Assembly: GCF_000373645.1 (NCBI RefSeq)
Contig: NZ_KB892009.1
Coordinates: 77,780 to 141,779 of the forward strand
DNA: 64,000 nt
Reading direction: 5' to 3'
Source of the DNA: Streptomyces sp. ATexAB-D23
GTDB taxonomy: Bacteria; Actinomycetota; Actinomycetes; Streptomycetales; Streptomycetaceae
Position 1 is the stretch's first letter. Every line of letters starts with the position of its first letter. Made by a program: the position numbers and the translations under genes. This document shows positions 25,659 to 33,768 of this stretch, piece by piece. The notes below the pieces were generated by a model, which did no database searches, was not told the origin of the DNA, and saw only the letters and a list, made by a program, of their open reading frames with translations.

Positions 25659-27425
25659 ATGAGCACGTCATCCCCCACGCGTCATTCGTACGTACTCGCC
25701 GTCGCGGTCGCCCTCGTGGGCGCGGTCGTCGGCGTCACCGGCCCGGCCTCCGCCCAGCAGGCCCCCGAGCCGAGGGCGGCGGCCGTGGCGGGCGCCACGC
25801 TTCCCTTCAGCTCCACCGAGGCGGAGTCCGCCACCACCACCGGCCAGAAGATCGGGCCGGACTACACCCAGGGCACCCTGGCCTCCGAGGCCTCGGGCCG
25901 GCAGGCGGTCCGCCTGGACACCGGTCAGAGCGTGGAGTTCACCCTCGCCGAGGCGGCCAACGCCGTGAACGTCGCTTACAGCGTCCCGGACGGGCAGAAC
26001 GGTTCACTCGCGGTCTATGTCAACGGCACCGCGCTCGACGCGTCCCTGCCCGTCACCTCCGAGTACAGCTACGTCGACACGCCCTGGATCGCCGGCGCGA
26101 AGACCCATCACTTCTTCGACAACGCCCGCCTTCTCCTCGGGCGCGACCTCCAGGCGGGCGACACGGTGAAGCTGGAGGCCGTCTCCACCGAGGTCACCGT
26201 CGACGTCGCCGACTTCGAGCAGGTCGGCGCGCCCGCCGCCGCACCGTCGGGAGCGGTCTCCGTCGTGGACAAGGGAGCCGACGCCACCGGGCAGCAGGAC
26301 TCCACACAGGCGTTCCGCGAAGCCATCGCCGAGGCCGGGTCCAGTGGCGGCACCGTGTGGATTCCGGCGGGCGACTTCAAGCTGGACTCCGAGCTCAGCG
26401 GTGTCGAGAACGTGACGATCCAGGGCGCCGGAAGCTGGCACTCGGTCGTGCACGCCTCACGGTTCATCAACCAGAGCACCTCCGCCGGCAACGTCACCAT
26501 CAAGGACTTCGCGGTCATCGGCGAGGTCACCGAGCGGGTCGACAGCAACCCGGACAACTTCGTCAACGGATCGCTCGGCCCGGACTCCCGGGTCAGCGGC
26601 ATGTGGTTGCAGCACCTCAAGGTCGGCCTCTGGCTGACCGGCAACAACGACAACCTGGTCGTCGAGAACAACCGGATCCTCGACACCACGGCGGACGGCC
26701 TGAACCTCAACGGCAGCGCCCACGGCGTGCAGGTGCGCGACAACTTTTTGCGCAACCAGGGTGACGACTCGCTCGCCATGTGGTCGCTGAACGCCGCCGA
26801 CACCGACTCCGCCTTCGCGAACAACACCATCTCCCAGCCCAACCTGGCGAACGGCATCGCCATCTACGGCGGCAGCGACATCACCGTCAAGGACAACCTG
26901 ATCAGCGACACCAACGCCCTCGGCAGCGGTATCGCCATCTCCAACCAGAAGTTCGCCGACCCGTTCTTCCCCCTCGGGGGCACCATCACCGTCTCCGGCA
27001 ACACCCTCGTACGCACCGGGGCCGTCAACCCCAACTGGGGGCACCCGATGGGCGCGCTGCGCGTGGACGCGTACGACAGCGCCATCGAGGCCAATGTGAA
27101 CATCACCGGCACCACCATCAAGGACAGCCCCTACAGCGCCTACGAGTTCGTCTCCGGCGGCGGCACCGGCCAGGAGGTCAGGAACGTCACGGTCGACGGG
27201 TCGGACGTCGACGGGGTCGGCACGGTCGTCGTCCAGGCCGAGACGCCCGGCGCCGTGACGATGTCGGACGTCACCGCGACCGGCGTCGGCGCGGCGGGCG
27301 TCTACAACTGCGCCTACCCCGAGGGCTCCGGCACCTTCACGCTCACCGACGGCGGCGGCAACTCCGGCTGGGACACCACCTGGGACGACTGCTCCGCCTG
27401 GCCCGAGCCGGACAGCGGGAACTAG
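25659..27425 (+). CDS. Secreted right-handed beta-helix glycoside hydrolase, GH87/mycodextranase-like
   Basis: Secreted protein of 588 residues. A signal peptide (to about residue 33, VTGPASAQQ) is followed by an N-terminal beta-sandwich domain at about 45-190, and a right-handed beta-helix from about 205. The helix starts with the pectate-lyase-type VVDKGADATGQQDSTQAF. Conserved motifs shared with the next gene are GAGSWHS, ADGLNLNGS, NQGDDSLAMWS and ANGIAIYGG; the Asp pairs are likely catalytic. The pattern suggests GH87 mycodextranase or alpha-1,3-glucanase, acting on fungal or bacterial alpha-glucans. ATG 25659 follows GGAG at 25651-25654. Family placement is by pattern only. Confidence 0.78.
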   Translation: MSTSSPTRHSYVLAVAVALVGAVVGVTGPASAQQAPEPRAAAVAGATLPFSSTEAESATTTGQKIGPDYTQGTLASEASGRQAVRLDTGQSVEFTLAEAANAVNVAYSVPDGQNGSLAVYVNGTALDASLPVTSEYSYVDTPWIAGAKTHHFFDNARLLLGRDLQAGDTVKLEAVSTEVTVDVADFEQVGAPAAAPSGAVSVVDKGADATGQQDSTQAFREAIAEAGSSGGTVWIPAGDFKLDSELSGVENVTIQGAGSWHSVVHASRFINQSTSAGNVTIKDFAVIGEVTERVDSNPDNFVNGSLGPDSRVSGMWLQHLKVGLWLTGNNDNLVVENNRILDTTADGLNLNGSAHGVQVRDNFLRNQGDDSLAMWSLNAADTDSAFANNTISQPNLANGIAIYGGSDITVKDNLISDTNALGSGIAISNQKFADPFFPLGGTITVSGNTLVRTGAVNPNWGHPMGALRVDAYDSAIEANVNITGTTIKDSPYSAYEFVSGGGTGQEVRNVTVDGSDVDGVGTVVVQAETPGAVTMSDVTATGVGAAGVYNCAYPEGSGTFTLTDGGGNSGWDTTWDDCSAWPEPDSGN

Positions 27426-27438
27426 CGCCAAGTCGTAT

Positions 27439-27493
27439 ACATCACCCCCCCCACATCACCCCCCCCACATTTCCCCCCGCATCCCCCCCCACA
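27439..27493 (+). repeat. C-rich short tandem repeats between the two hydrolase genes
   Basis: Two exact 14-bp units, ACATCACCCCCCCC (27439-27452 and 27453-27466), are followed by degenerate copies ACATTTCCCCCC and GCATCCCCCCCC up to 27493. Runs of six to eight C occur in the 82-bp gap between the two beta-helix genes, just before the second gene's ribosome site (GAGAGGAAC, 27496-27504). Such tracts are prone to slippage and may form unusual structures. Confidence 0.85.
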
Positions 27494-27507
27494 TCGAGAG
27501 GAACACC

Positions 27508-29430
27508 GTGACAAGGAGAGACTGGAGCAGGCGGAGCATCGCCGTCACGCTCGGCGCCACGCTGACCGCCGTCTGGCTGCTGCCGGCCGCCGCACACGGC
27601 GCGCCGGTGGTGTCCGCACCGACGGCCGCCGCGGCCGACCGGGGCGCGCCGTCCCCGTACACCGAGTACGAGCTGGAGGACGGCACCTTCGACGGCACCC
27701 TGCTGGAGACGGACGCCACGCGTACCTTCGGGCACACCAACTTCGCCACCGAGTCGTCGGGGCGCAAGTCGGTACGGCTCGACTCCACCGGCCAGTACGC
27801 GGAGTTCACGTCGACCGTCAGCACCAACTCGATCGTCGTCCGCAACTCCATACCCGACGCGCCGGGCGGAGGCGGCCAGGAGAAGACGCTGAGCCTCTAC
27901 GCCGACGGCACGTTCGTGCAGAAGCTGGACCTGTCGTCCAAGCACAGCTGGCTGTACGGCAGCACGGACGACCCGGAAGGTCTGACGAACACCCCGGGCG
28001 GTGACGCGCGGCGCCTGTTCGACGAGTCGCACGCCCTGCTCGACAAGACCTATCCCGAGGGGACCACCTTCCGTCTCCAGCGGGACGCCGACGACGACGC
28101 CGCGTACTACGTGGTCGACCTGGTCGACCTGGAACAGGTGGCGCCGCCCGCGAGCAAGCCCGAGGAGTGCACCTCGATCACCGAGTACGGCGCGGTCCCG
28201 GACGACGGGAAGGACGACACGGACGCGATCCAGGCGGCCGTCACCGCCAACCAGAACGGTGAGATCGACTGTGTGTGGATCCCGGCCGGGCAGTGGCGCC
28301 AGGAACAGAAGATCCTCACCGACGACCCGCAGGACCGAGGGGAGTACAACCAGGTCGGCATCCGTGATGTCACGATCCGGGGTGCCGGCATGTGGCACTC
28401 CCAGCTCTACTCCCTGACCCCGCCGCAGGACGCGGGCGGCATCAACCACCCGCACGAGGGCAACTTCGGCTTCGACATCGACGACAACACCAAGATCTCG
28501 GACATCGCGATCTTCGGCTCCGGCACCATCCGGGGCGGTGACGGCAACGCCGAGGGCGGCGTCGGGCTCAACGGCCGCTTCGGCAAGAACACCAAGATCA
28601 CCAACGTCTGGATCGAGCACGCCAACGTCGGCACCTGGGTCGGCCGCGACTACAGCAACATCCCCGAGCTGTGGGGCCCCGGCGACGGGCTCGAATTCAG
28701 CGGGATGCGCATCCGCAACACCTACGCGGACGGCATCAACTTCACCAACGGCACCCACAACTCCACCGTCACCGACTCCTCCTTCCGCAACACCGGGGAC
28801 GACGCACTGGCCGTGTGGGCGAGCAAGTACGTCAAGGACCCGGCGGTCGACGTCGGTCACGACAACGTCTTCAGCAACAACACGATCCAGCTGCCCTGGC
28901 GGGCCAACGGCATCGCGGTGTACGGCGGCTACGGCAACAGGATCGAGAACAACCTGGTCTCCGACACCATGAACTACCCGGGCATCATGCTCGCCACGGA
29001 CCACGACCCGGTGCCCTTCTCCGGGGAGACCCTGATCGCCAACAACGGGCTCTACCGCACGGGCGGGGCGTTCTGGAACGAGGACCAGGAGTTCGGCGCG
29101 ATCACCCTGTTCGCGCAGGGCTCCGACATCCCCGGCGTCACGATCCGCGACACCGACATCCAGGACTCGACGTACGACGGCATCCAGTTCAAGACCGGCG
29201 GGGGCGCGATGCCGGATGTACAGATCAGCAACGTGACGATCTCCGGGTCCTCCAACGGCTCCGGCATCCTCGCCATGGGCGGCGCCCGAGGCAGCGCGAC
29301 GCTCACCGATGTGACCATCAGCGGCTCGCGCGACGGAGACGTCCTGGTCGAACCCGGATCGCAGTTCGTGATCGACACGGGTGACACGCAGGCCACCGCC
29401 GGGACGCGGGGCAGCGGGCAGGGACAGTAG
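27508..29430 (+). CDS. Secreted right-handed beta-helix glycoside hydrolase, second GH87-like paralogue
   Basis: A 640-residue secreted paralogue of the preceding hydrolase, probably co-transcribed. The N-terminus SRRSIAVTLG suggests a twin-arginine signal, cut near residue 32. An N-terminal beta-sandwich domain (about 45-215) precedes the beta-helix, which starts ITEYGAVPDDGKDDTDAI. Motifs aligned with the first copy are GAGMWHS, ADGINFTNG, NTGDDALAVWAS and ANGIAVYGG. Overall identity looks moderate, so the duplication is old. Likely substrate is an alpha-glucan, as for the neighbour, perhaps with different linkage preference. GTG 27508 has a purine-rich site. Confidence 0.78.
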   Translation: MTRRDWSRRSIAVTLGATLTAVWLLPAAAHGAPVVSAPTAAAADRGAPSPYTEYELEDGTFDGTLLETDATRTFGHTNFATESSGRKSVRLDSTGQYAEFTSTVSTNSIVVRNSIPDAPGGGGQEKTLSLYADGTFVQKLDLSSKHSWLYGSTDDPEGLTNTPGGDARRLFDESHALLDKTYPEGTTFRLQRDADDDAAYYVVDLVDLEQVAPPASKPEECTSITEYGAVPDDGKDDTDAIQAAVTANQNGEIDCVWIPAGQWRQEQKILTDDPQDRGEYNQVGIRDVTIRGAGMWHSQLYSLTPPQDAGGINHPHEGNFGFDIDDNTKISDIAIFGSGTIRGGDGNAEGGVGLNGRFGKNTKITNVWIEHANVGTWVGRDYSNIPELWGPGDGLEFSGMRIRNTYADGINFTNGTHNSTVTDSSFRNTGDDALAVWASKYVKDPAVDVGHDNVFSNNTIQLPWRANGIAVYGGYGNRIENNLVSDTMNYPGIMLATDHDPVPFSGETLIANNGLYRTGGAFWNEDQEFGAITLFAQGSDIPGVTIRDTDIQDSTYDGIQFKTGGGAMPDVQISNVTISGSSNGSGILAMGGARGSATLTDVTISGSRDGDVLVEPGSQFVIDTGDTQATAGTRGSGQGQ

Positions 29431-29468
29431 CGACCCGGCGGCGGGGCCTCTCGCCCCGGCGCTCGGCG

Positions 29469-29506
29469 GGACCGCCTGGATCCGACTCCCCGGATCCGGG
29501 CGGTCC
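29469..29506. terminator. Bidirectional terminator after the hydrolase pair
   Basis: GGACCGCC-T-GGATCC (29469-29483) pairs with GGATCC-G-GGCGGTCC (29492-29506); the central T-G is a wobble. It lies between the second hydrolase and the convergent phosphodiesterase, whose stop is at 29511. Confidence 0.7.
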
Positions 29507-29510
29507 TACG

Positions 29511-30215
29511 TCAACGGTCCTTTCGGGCGGCGGACTTCGCGATCACGGAGTGCAGCACATCGATCCGGTTGGTGGTGATGGAGTCCACGCCGTGCCGGAT
29601 CAGCCGGCGCATCGTGCGACCGGTGTCCGCGGTCCAGGCCGAGACCAGCAGCCCGTCCCGGTGGTTGCGGTCCGCCAGCTCCGCACCGACCAGGCCGAAG
29701 CGGTAGTTCAGCCAGCGCGGCCGTACCGCGTCCAGCAGGGCCGGGCGCGGCGGCGCGAGTGTCGTCCAGGTCATCGCGATCTCGGCGGACGGGTCGGCGG
29801 CCCGTACCCGCAGCATGGCCTGGGGGCCCGCGCAGTAGTACACCCGGTCACCGGCCCCGCACTCCCGCACCACCCCCACCGTCCGCCGCACCGACTCGTC
29901 CGTGGAACCGGGCAGATCGACCATCACCCGGTGCGCCCCGACGGCGAGCAGCGCCTCGCGGAGCGTCGGCACACCGCCCGCCGTCAGCTCGGTCAGCTCC
30001 CGGTGGGTGAGCCGGTCCAGCCGCAGGTCACGGCCCCACAGCCGGTCCAGCGTGGCGTCGTGCAGCAGGACCGGCACCCCGTCGCGGGTGATCCGGACAT
30101 CGACCTCGACCGCGTCCGCCCCCCGTTCGACGGCGGAGCGGACCGAGGGGAGGGTGTTCTCGCGGGCACGGTACGGATCGCCGCGATGGGCGACGGCGGT
30201 GACAGGCATGGGCAT
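29511..30215 (-). CDS. Glycerophosphodiester phosphodiesterase
   Basis: GDPD-family TIM-barrel enzyme (234 residues) hydrolysing glycerophosphodiesters to glycerol-3-phosphate and an alcohol. The catalytic motif VAHRGDPYRARENTLPS gives the HR and EN pairs, EVDVRITRDGVPVLLHD supplies the metal ligands (E, D) and the second catalytic His, and VSAWTAD matches the C-terminal strand. No signal peptide is seen, so it is cytoplasmic. ATG 30215 heads the reading frame. It lies 24 bp after adenosine deaminase on the same strand, so the two may be co-transcribed. Confidence 0.92.
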   Translation of the reverse strand: MPMPVTAVAHRGDPYRARENTLPSVRSAVERGADAVEVDVRITRDGVPVLLHDATLDRLWGRDLRLDRLTHRELTELTAGGVPTLREALLAVGAHRVMVDLPGSTDESVRRTVGVVRECGAGDRVYYCAGPQAMLRVRAADPSAEIAMTWTTLAPPRPALLDAVRPRWLNYRFGLVGAELADRNHRDGLLVSAWTADTGRTMRRLIRHGVDSITTNRIDVLHSVIAKSAARKDR

Positions 30216-30239
30216 GGGGCCATTGTCACCGCCGGGCGG

Positions 30240-31274
30240 TCACCGTCCGACGCTCGCCAGCCAGTTGTCCGTGTACGTGTCGATTTCGGCGGCCAGTGCG
30301 CGCTTGCCGGCCGGGTCGAGGAAGGATGCCTCGACGGCGTTCTTCGCGACCGAGGCCAGGCCCCGTTCGTCGAGACCGAGGATGCGGGCGGCCACCGCGT
30401 ACTCGTTGTTGAGGTCGGTGCCGAACATGGGCGGGTCGTCGCTGTTGATCGTGACCAGCACGCCCGCCTGGACCATCTCCCTGACCGGGTGCTGCTCGAT
30501 GTCCTTCACCGCCCGGGTGGCGATGTTCGACGTGGGGCAGACCTCCAGGGCGATGCGGTGCTCGGCGAGGTGGTCCAGCAGCTTGGCATCGGCCACCGAG
30601 CTGGTGCCGTGGCCGATGCGCTCGGCGCGCAGCGACGTCAGCGCGTCCCAGACGGTCTGCGGGCCCGTGGTCTCCCCGGCGTGCGGCACCGAGTGCAGGC
30701 CGGCGGCGATCGCGCGGTCGAAGTAGGGCTTGAACTGCGGGCGGTCCACGCCGATCTCCGGGCCGCCGAGCCCGAACGAGACGAGCCCCTCGGGCCGCAG
30801 GTCCACGGCGAGCCGGGTGGTCCCCTCGGCCGCTTCGAGACCGGCCTCGCCCGGGATGTCGAAGCACCAGCGCAGTACGACACCGAGCTCCCGCTCGGCT
30901 GCCTTGCGGGCGTCCTCTATGGCCTCCATGAAGCCCTGCTCAGGAATGCCGCGCCGGGTCGAGGAGAACGGGGTGACCGTCAGCTCCGCGTAACGGATGT
31001 TCTGCCGGGCCATGTCGCGGGCGACCTCGAACGTCAGCAGCCGGACGTCCTCCGGGGTGCGGATCAGGTCCACGACCGAGAGATAGACCTCGATGAAGTG
31101 GCCGAAGTCGGTGAACGTGAAGTAGTCGGCCAGGGCCTCGGGGTCGGTGGGGACCTTGGAGTCGGGGTGGTGCGCGGCCAGCTCGGCGACGATGCGGGGC
31201 GAGGCCGACCCGACGTGGTGGACATGGAGCTCGGCCTTGGGCAGCCCCGCGATGAAGGGGTGCAGATCGGTCAC
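30240..31274 (-). CDS. Adenosine deaminase family protein
   Basis: Metal-dependent amidohydrolase of 344 residues, converting adenosine to inosine in purine salvage. Motifs are KAELHVHHVGSA (the HxH metal ligands; the usual Leu-Asp-Gly after them is His-Val-Gly here), HAGET, RIGHGTS and NSDDPPMF (metal-binding Asp pair). This variant N-terminal motif is one reason to leave substrate open: some ADA-family members act on adenine or modified nucleosides. ATG 31274 heads the conserved protein. Divergent from the DUF4190 gene across a 126-bp gap. Confidence 0.88.
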   Translation of the reverse strand: MTDLHPFIAGLPKAELHVHHVGSASPRIVAELAAHHPDSKVPTDPEALADYFTFTDFGHFIEVYLSVVDLIRTPEDVRLLTFEVARDMARQNIRYAELTVTPFSSTRRGIPEQGFMEAIEDARKAAERELGVVLRWCFDIPGEAGLEAAEGTTRLAVDLRPEGLVSFGLGGPEIGVDRPQFKPYFDRAIAAGLHSVPHAGETTGPQTVWDALTSLRAERIGHGTSSVADAKLLDHLAEHRIALEVCPTSNIATRAVKDIEQHPVREMVQAGVLVTINSDDPPMFGTDLNNEYAVAARILGLDERGLASVAKNAVEASFLDPAGKRALAAEIDTYTDNWLASVGR

Positions 31275-31400
31275 CGGGGCCTCCGTGGGCGTGGTGTGGT
31301 TACGGGCCGCCGACCGCCAGGGGGTGGCCGGGGCAGGGGACGGGAGTCATCGTAGGACGGGCCCGCCCGTAGCATGACCGCATCACGATGGGGGAGGCCC

Positions 31401-32228
31401 ATGCCAGACAACACAGAGCAGCCGTCGGACGGGGCCGCGTCGCGCGATCCGTGGGCTCCGCCGCAGTCCAGGGTGCCCCTGGACAAGAAGCCCGGTGCGG
31501 GCGGACCGCCGGCCGGAGGTACTCCGCAGGACGCCCACCCGCCGACGGCCGCGCCCGAGGGCACCCGCCCGCCGAGCGTGCACGATCAGCAGACGGTCGC
31601 CGCGATGCCGGGCGTGGGGACGGGCCCCGTGCCGCCCGCCGGCTTCGCCGCGCCGGAGACCGGGCAGCAGCCCGGGACCGTACCGATGCCGCCGGTCGGC
31701 CCGAACGGCCCGGGGCAGGCCCCGCCGCAGTACGGCTACCCGACCGGACAGACCCCGCAGTACGGTTACCCCGGCGCCCAGCCGCAGTACGGCTACCCGG
31801 CAGGTCAGGCGCCGCAGACACCGCAGTACGGCTACCCGGGCTACCCCGGCTACGGGCAGACCTGGGGCGGTCCGCAGCCCGCGAACGGGATGGGTGTCGC
31901 CGCGCTGGTGCTCGGCATCATCGCGACGGCCGCCTTCTGCATGCTCGGCCTCGGGATCATCCTCGGCGTCCTCGCCCTGATCTTCGGGCTGATAGGCCGC
32001 GGCCGCGTCCGCGACGGCGTGGCCGACAACGGCGGGGTGGCCCTGGCCGGCGTCATCCTCGGCTCGGTCGGGATCGTCATCAGCGCGGCGTTCCTGGGAC
32101 TGACCATCTGGGCGGCGAACACCGACGACGACGAGGGCGACGACCGGGTGTACGAAACGGTGCCGACCTCCCTGGTCGTCGAGGCGCCACGGCACACTCC
32201 GCTGGGGAGCGTCTCCCTCAAGGTTTGA
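31401..32228 (+). CDS. DUF4190 domain-containing membrane protein
   Basis: A 275-residue protein with a long Pro/Gln/Tyr-rich cytoplasmic N-terminus containing repeats of PQYGYP (about residues 112-155), followed by two close membrane segments (MGVAALVLGIIATAAFCML, and VALAGVILGSVGIVISAAFLG). This is the DUF4190 arrangement, whose function is unknown. The segment between, GLIGRGRVRDGVADNGGVA, is conserved in the family. ATG 31401 follows GGGGGAGG at 31389-31396, and TAGCAT at 31367-31372 may be a -10. The Tyr-rich repeats could mediate self-association, which is inference. Confidence 0.82.
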   Translation: MPDNTEQPSDGAASRDPWAPPQSRVPLDKKPGAGGPPAGGTPQDAHPPTAAPEGTRPPSVHDQQTVAAMPGVGTGPVPPAGFAAPETGQQPGTVPMPPVGPNGPGQAPPQYGYPTGQTPQYGYPGAQPQYGYPAGQAPQTPQYGYPGYPGYGQTWGGPQPANGMGVAALVLGIIATAAFCMLGLGIILGVLALIFGLIGRGRVRDGVADNGGVALAGVILGSVGIVISAAFLGLTIWAANTDDDEGDDRVYETVPTSLVVEAPRHTPLGSVSLKV

Positions 32229-32313
32229 GGGCGCGTCGAGGGGCCGTCGAGGGCCCGAGGCGTCGAGGCCCTCACGCCACGGTGCCCGGCCGCCCGGGAC
32301 GGAGCCGGGCCAG

Positions 32314-32343
32314 GGGGCGGCGGGGACCACTCCCCGCCGCCCC
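32314..32343. terminator. Bidirectional terminator between DUF4190 and NADAR genes
   Basis: GGGGCGGCGGGGA (32314-32326) and TCCCCGCCGCCCC (32331-32343) form a perfect 13-bp stem with a CCAC loop. It lies directly before the stop of the convergent NADAR gene (32347). Confidence 0.8.
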
Positions 32344-32346
32344 GCT

Positions 32347-32925
32347 TCATATGCCGTCGGCCCCGCCCCGCAGCCGCTCGCGCGCCTCCATCAGCGCGAA
32401 GCCCAGCAGATTCAGGCCCCGCCATGTCGCGGGATCCTGCGCGCGCTGATCGTCCGCAGCGAGACCGATGCCCCAGATCCGGTCCAGCGGGCTCGCCTCC
32501 ACCAGCACCCGGTCGCCCGTGCCCCGCAGGAACGCGCCCAGCTCCGGGTTCTGGCCGAACTTGTGGACGCTGCCCGCCACCACCAGCCTGTACCGCTCGC
32601 GCTCCCAGACCGCCTCGTCGAAGCCGCGCACCAGGCGGCCGACCTTCTTCGCCTCGGCGGGGCTCTTCGCCGCCACCGCCCGCCCGGCCGCCTCCTCGTC
32701 GCCGAAGAGCCGGGCCTTGCCGGCCATCATCCAGTGCTCGGCCGACGCGTAGCCCACGCCGTCGACCGTGAACGGCGAGGGCCACCACTGGCTCAGGCAG
32801 CTCGCACCGATCCGGCCGTCCGGGCGCGGGCGGTGCCCCCAGAACAGCAGATACTTCACCTTCTCGCCGCGTGCGGCCGGCTCGGCAGGCGCCGCGGCAC
32901 TCCGGACATCCCCCAGGTTTTCCAT
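32347..32925 (-). CDS. NADAR family protein (YbiA-like N-glycosidase)
   Basis: A 192-residue NADAR-domain protein. The core motif is plain: LLFWGHRP, LSQWWPSPFTVDG, YASAEHWMMAGKARLFGD and KFGQNPELGAFL. YbiA-type members hydrolyse N-glycosidic bonds of riboflavin-pathway intermediates, and other NADAR proteins remove ADP-ribose from guanine. The actual substrate here is not known. ATG 32925 begins MENLGDV; the open frame extends upstream but without coding bias. It is divergent from the unknown gene at 33135. Confidence 0.88.
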   Translation of the reverse strand: MENLGDVRSAAAPAEPAARGEKVKYLLFWGHRPRPDGRIGASCLSQWWPSPFTVDGVGYASAEHWMMAGKARLFGDEEAAGRAVAAKSPAEAKKVGRLVRGFDEAVWERERYRLVVAGSVHKFGQNPELGAFLRGTGDRVLVEASPLDRIWGIGLAADDQRAQDPATWRGLNLLGFALMEARERLRGGADGI

Positions 32926-33134
32926 GGCACGGAGTCTGTCACCCGCCACTGACAACGGGCCCGGCACAGCGGCGCGGACGCAGGTCACAGCCCTGTTCCC
33001 GGCGGTACCGCCCGCCGTGACGTAGATCACTACCAATGAGTAGCCGAACCCGCGTCATGAATCGGTCCGGGCCCGCTCTCCCGAGGTGAACGCGCCGCAG
33101 ACCTGCCGGCGCGACCGGAGACGAAGGGCGGGCC

Positions 33135-33593
33135 ATGAAGGGCTCGGAAGTCAGGGCAGCGGTCGAGTGGCTGGCATCGGCGGCACCCGATCCGGACGCC
33201 TGCCGGTGGGAGTGGGAGCGCGATCCGCGGGGGATCGCACTGCTGCCCGCCGGCAGGCGCTGGGACGTGCTGATTCTGCCGGGGGAGCTGGGCTATCCGA
33301 CGCTCGACGTGCTCACCCGGCTCATCGGCCGGCCGGGGCCGGTCCTCGCGGACTTCGGCGAGGCGAGGATGGGCTTCTTCGTGCCCGCGGGAACCGTCGC
33401 CCGCTGGGTCGGGACGGGCGTCCGGGGTGCGGGGCGGGGCACCTGGATCGTCGTACCGCATCCCGGTCGTCCGGTAGGGAAGGTGCGCTGGCTGGTGCCG
33501 CCCGACGGCTCCGGAACGCTCACCGACGCCACATTGCTGGAGCTCGCCATGCACGAGGCCGCGGGCCGGGCCGCCGCAGATGGCGGAGGCTGA
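33135..33593 (+). CDS. Hypothetical protein, weakly primase/polymerase-like
   Basis: A 152-residue soluble protein with no assigned function. Blocks such as WDVLILPGELGYPTLDVL, PVLADFGEARMGFFVPAGT and VRWLVPPDGSGTLTD recall, in order and spacing, the N-terminal bifunctional primase/polymerase-like domain seen in small actinobacterial proteins. The catalytic Asp pair of active primases is not obvious, so this would be a non-catalytic relative. ATG 33135 follows AAGGGCGGG at 33124-33132. No membrane segment or signal is visible. It lies between NADAR and the chitinase promoter. Confidence 0.6.
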   Translation: MKGSEVRAAVEWLASAAPDPDACRWEWERDPRGIALLPAGRRWDVLILPGELGYPTLDVLTRLIGRPGPVLADFGEARMGFFVPAGTVARWVGTGVRGAGRGTWIVVPHPGRPVGKVRWLVPPDGSGTLTDATLLELAMHEAAGRAAADGGG

Positions 33594-33699
33594 ACTGCCT
33601 TATGGGTACGGGGAGTTGTGGGATGCCACAGAGCTGTTCAGGGGGTGTCGGCTTCCTGTTCCCGCGGGGCCGGGCTCGGGTGCGTCGCTGTCAGAGGTC

Positions 33700-33728
33700 T
33701 TGACAACCCGATTGGTCTGGACCATGTT
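33700..33728 (+). promoter_or_regulatory. Chitinase promoter with DasR (dre) site
   Basis: TTGACA at 33700-33705 is a perfect -35, and CATGTT (33723-33728) is the -10 after a 17-bp spacer. Between and overlapping them, TGGTCTGGACCA (33713-33724) matches the dre core TGGTCTAGACCA except for one base. DasR is the GntR-type repressor of N-acetylglucosamine and chitin genes in Streptomyces; a site across the -10 fits repression relieved by glucosamine-6-phosphate. Confidence 0.8.
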
Positions 33729-33768
33729 GTGCGCGCCGCACTCAATTCCCCCCTGTACGGAGGCCGTT

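Noticed and set aside
27439..27493. CRISPR-like repeat array
   Set aside because: Units are 14 bp with no unique spacers and no cas genes nearby; it is simple C-rich tandem repetition.
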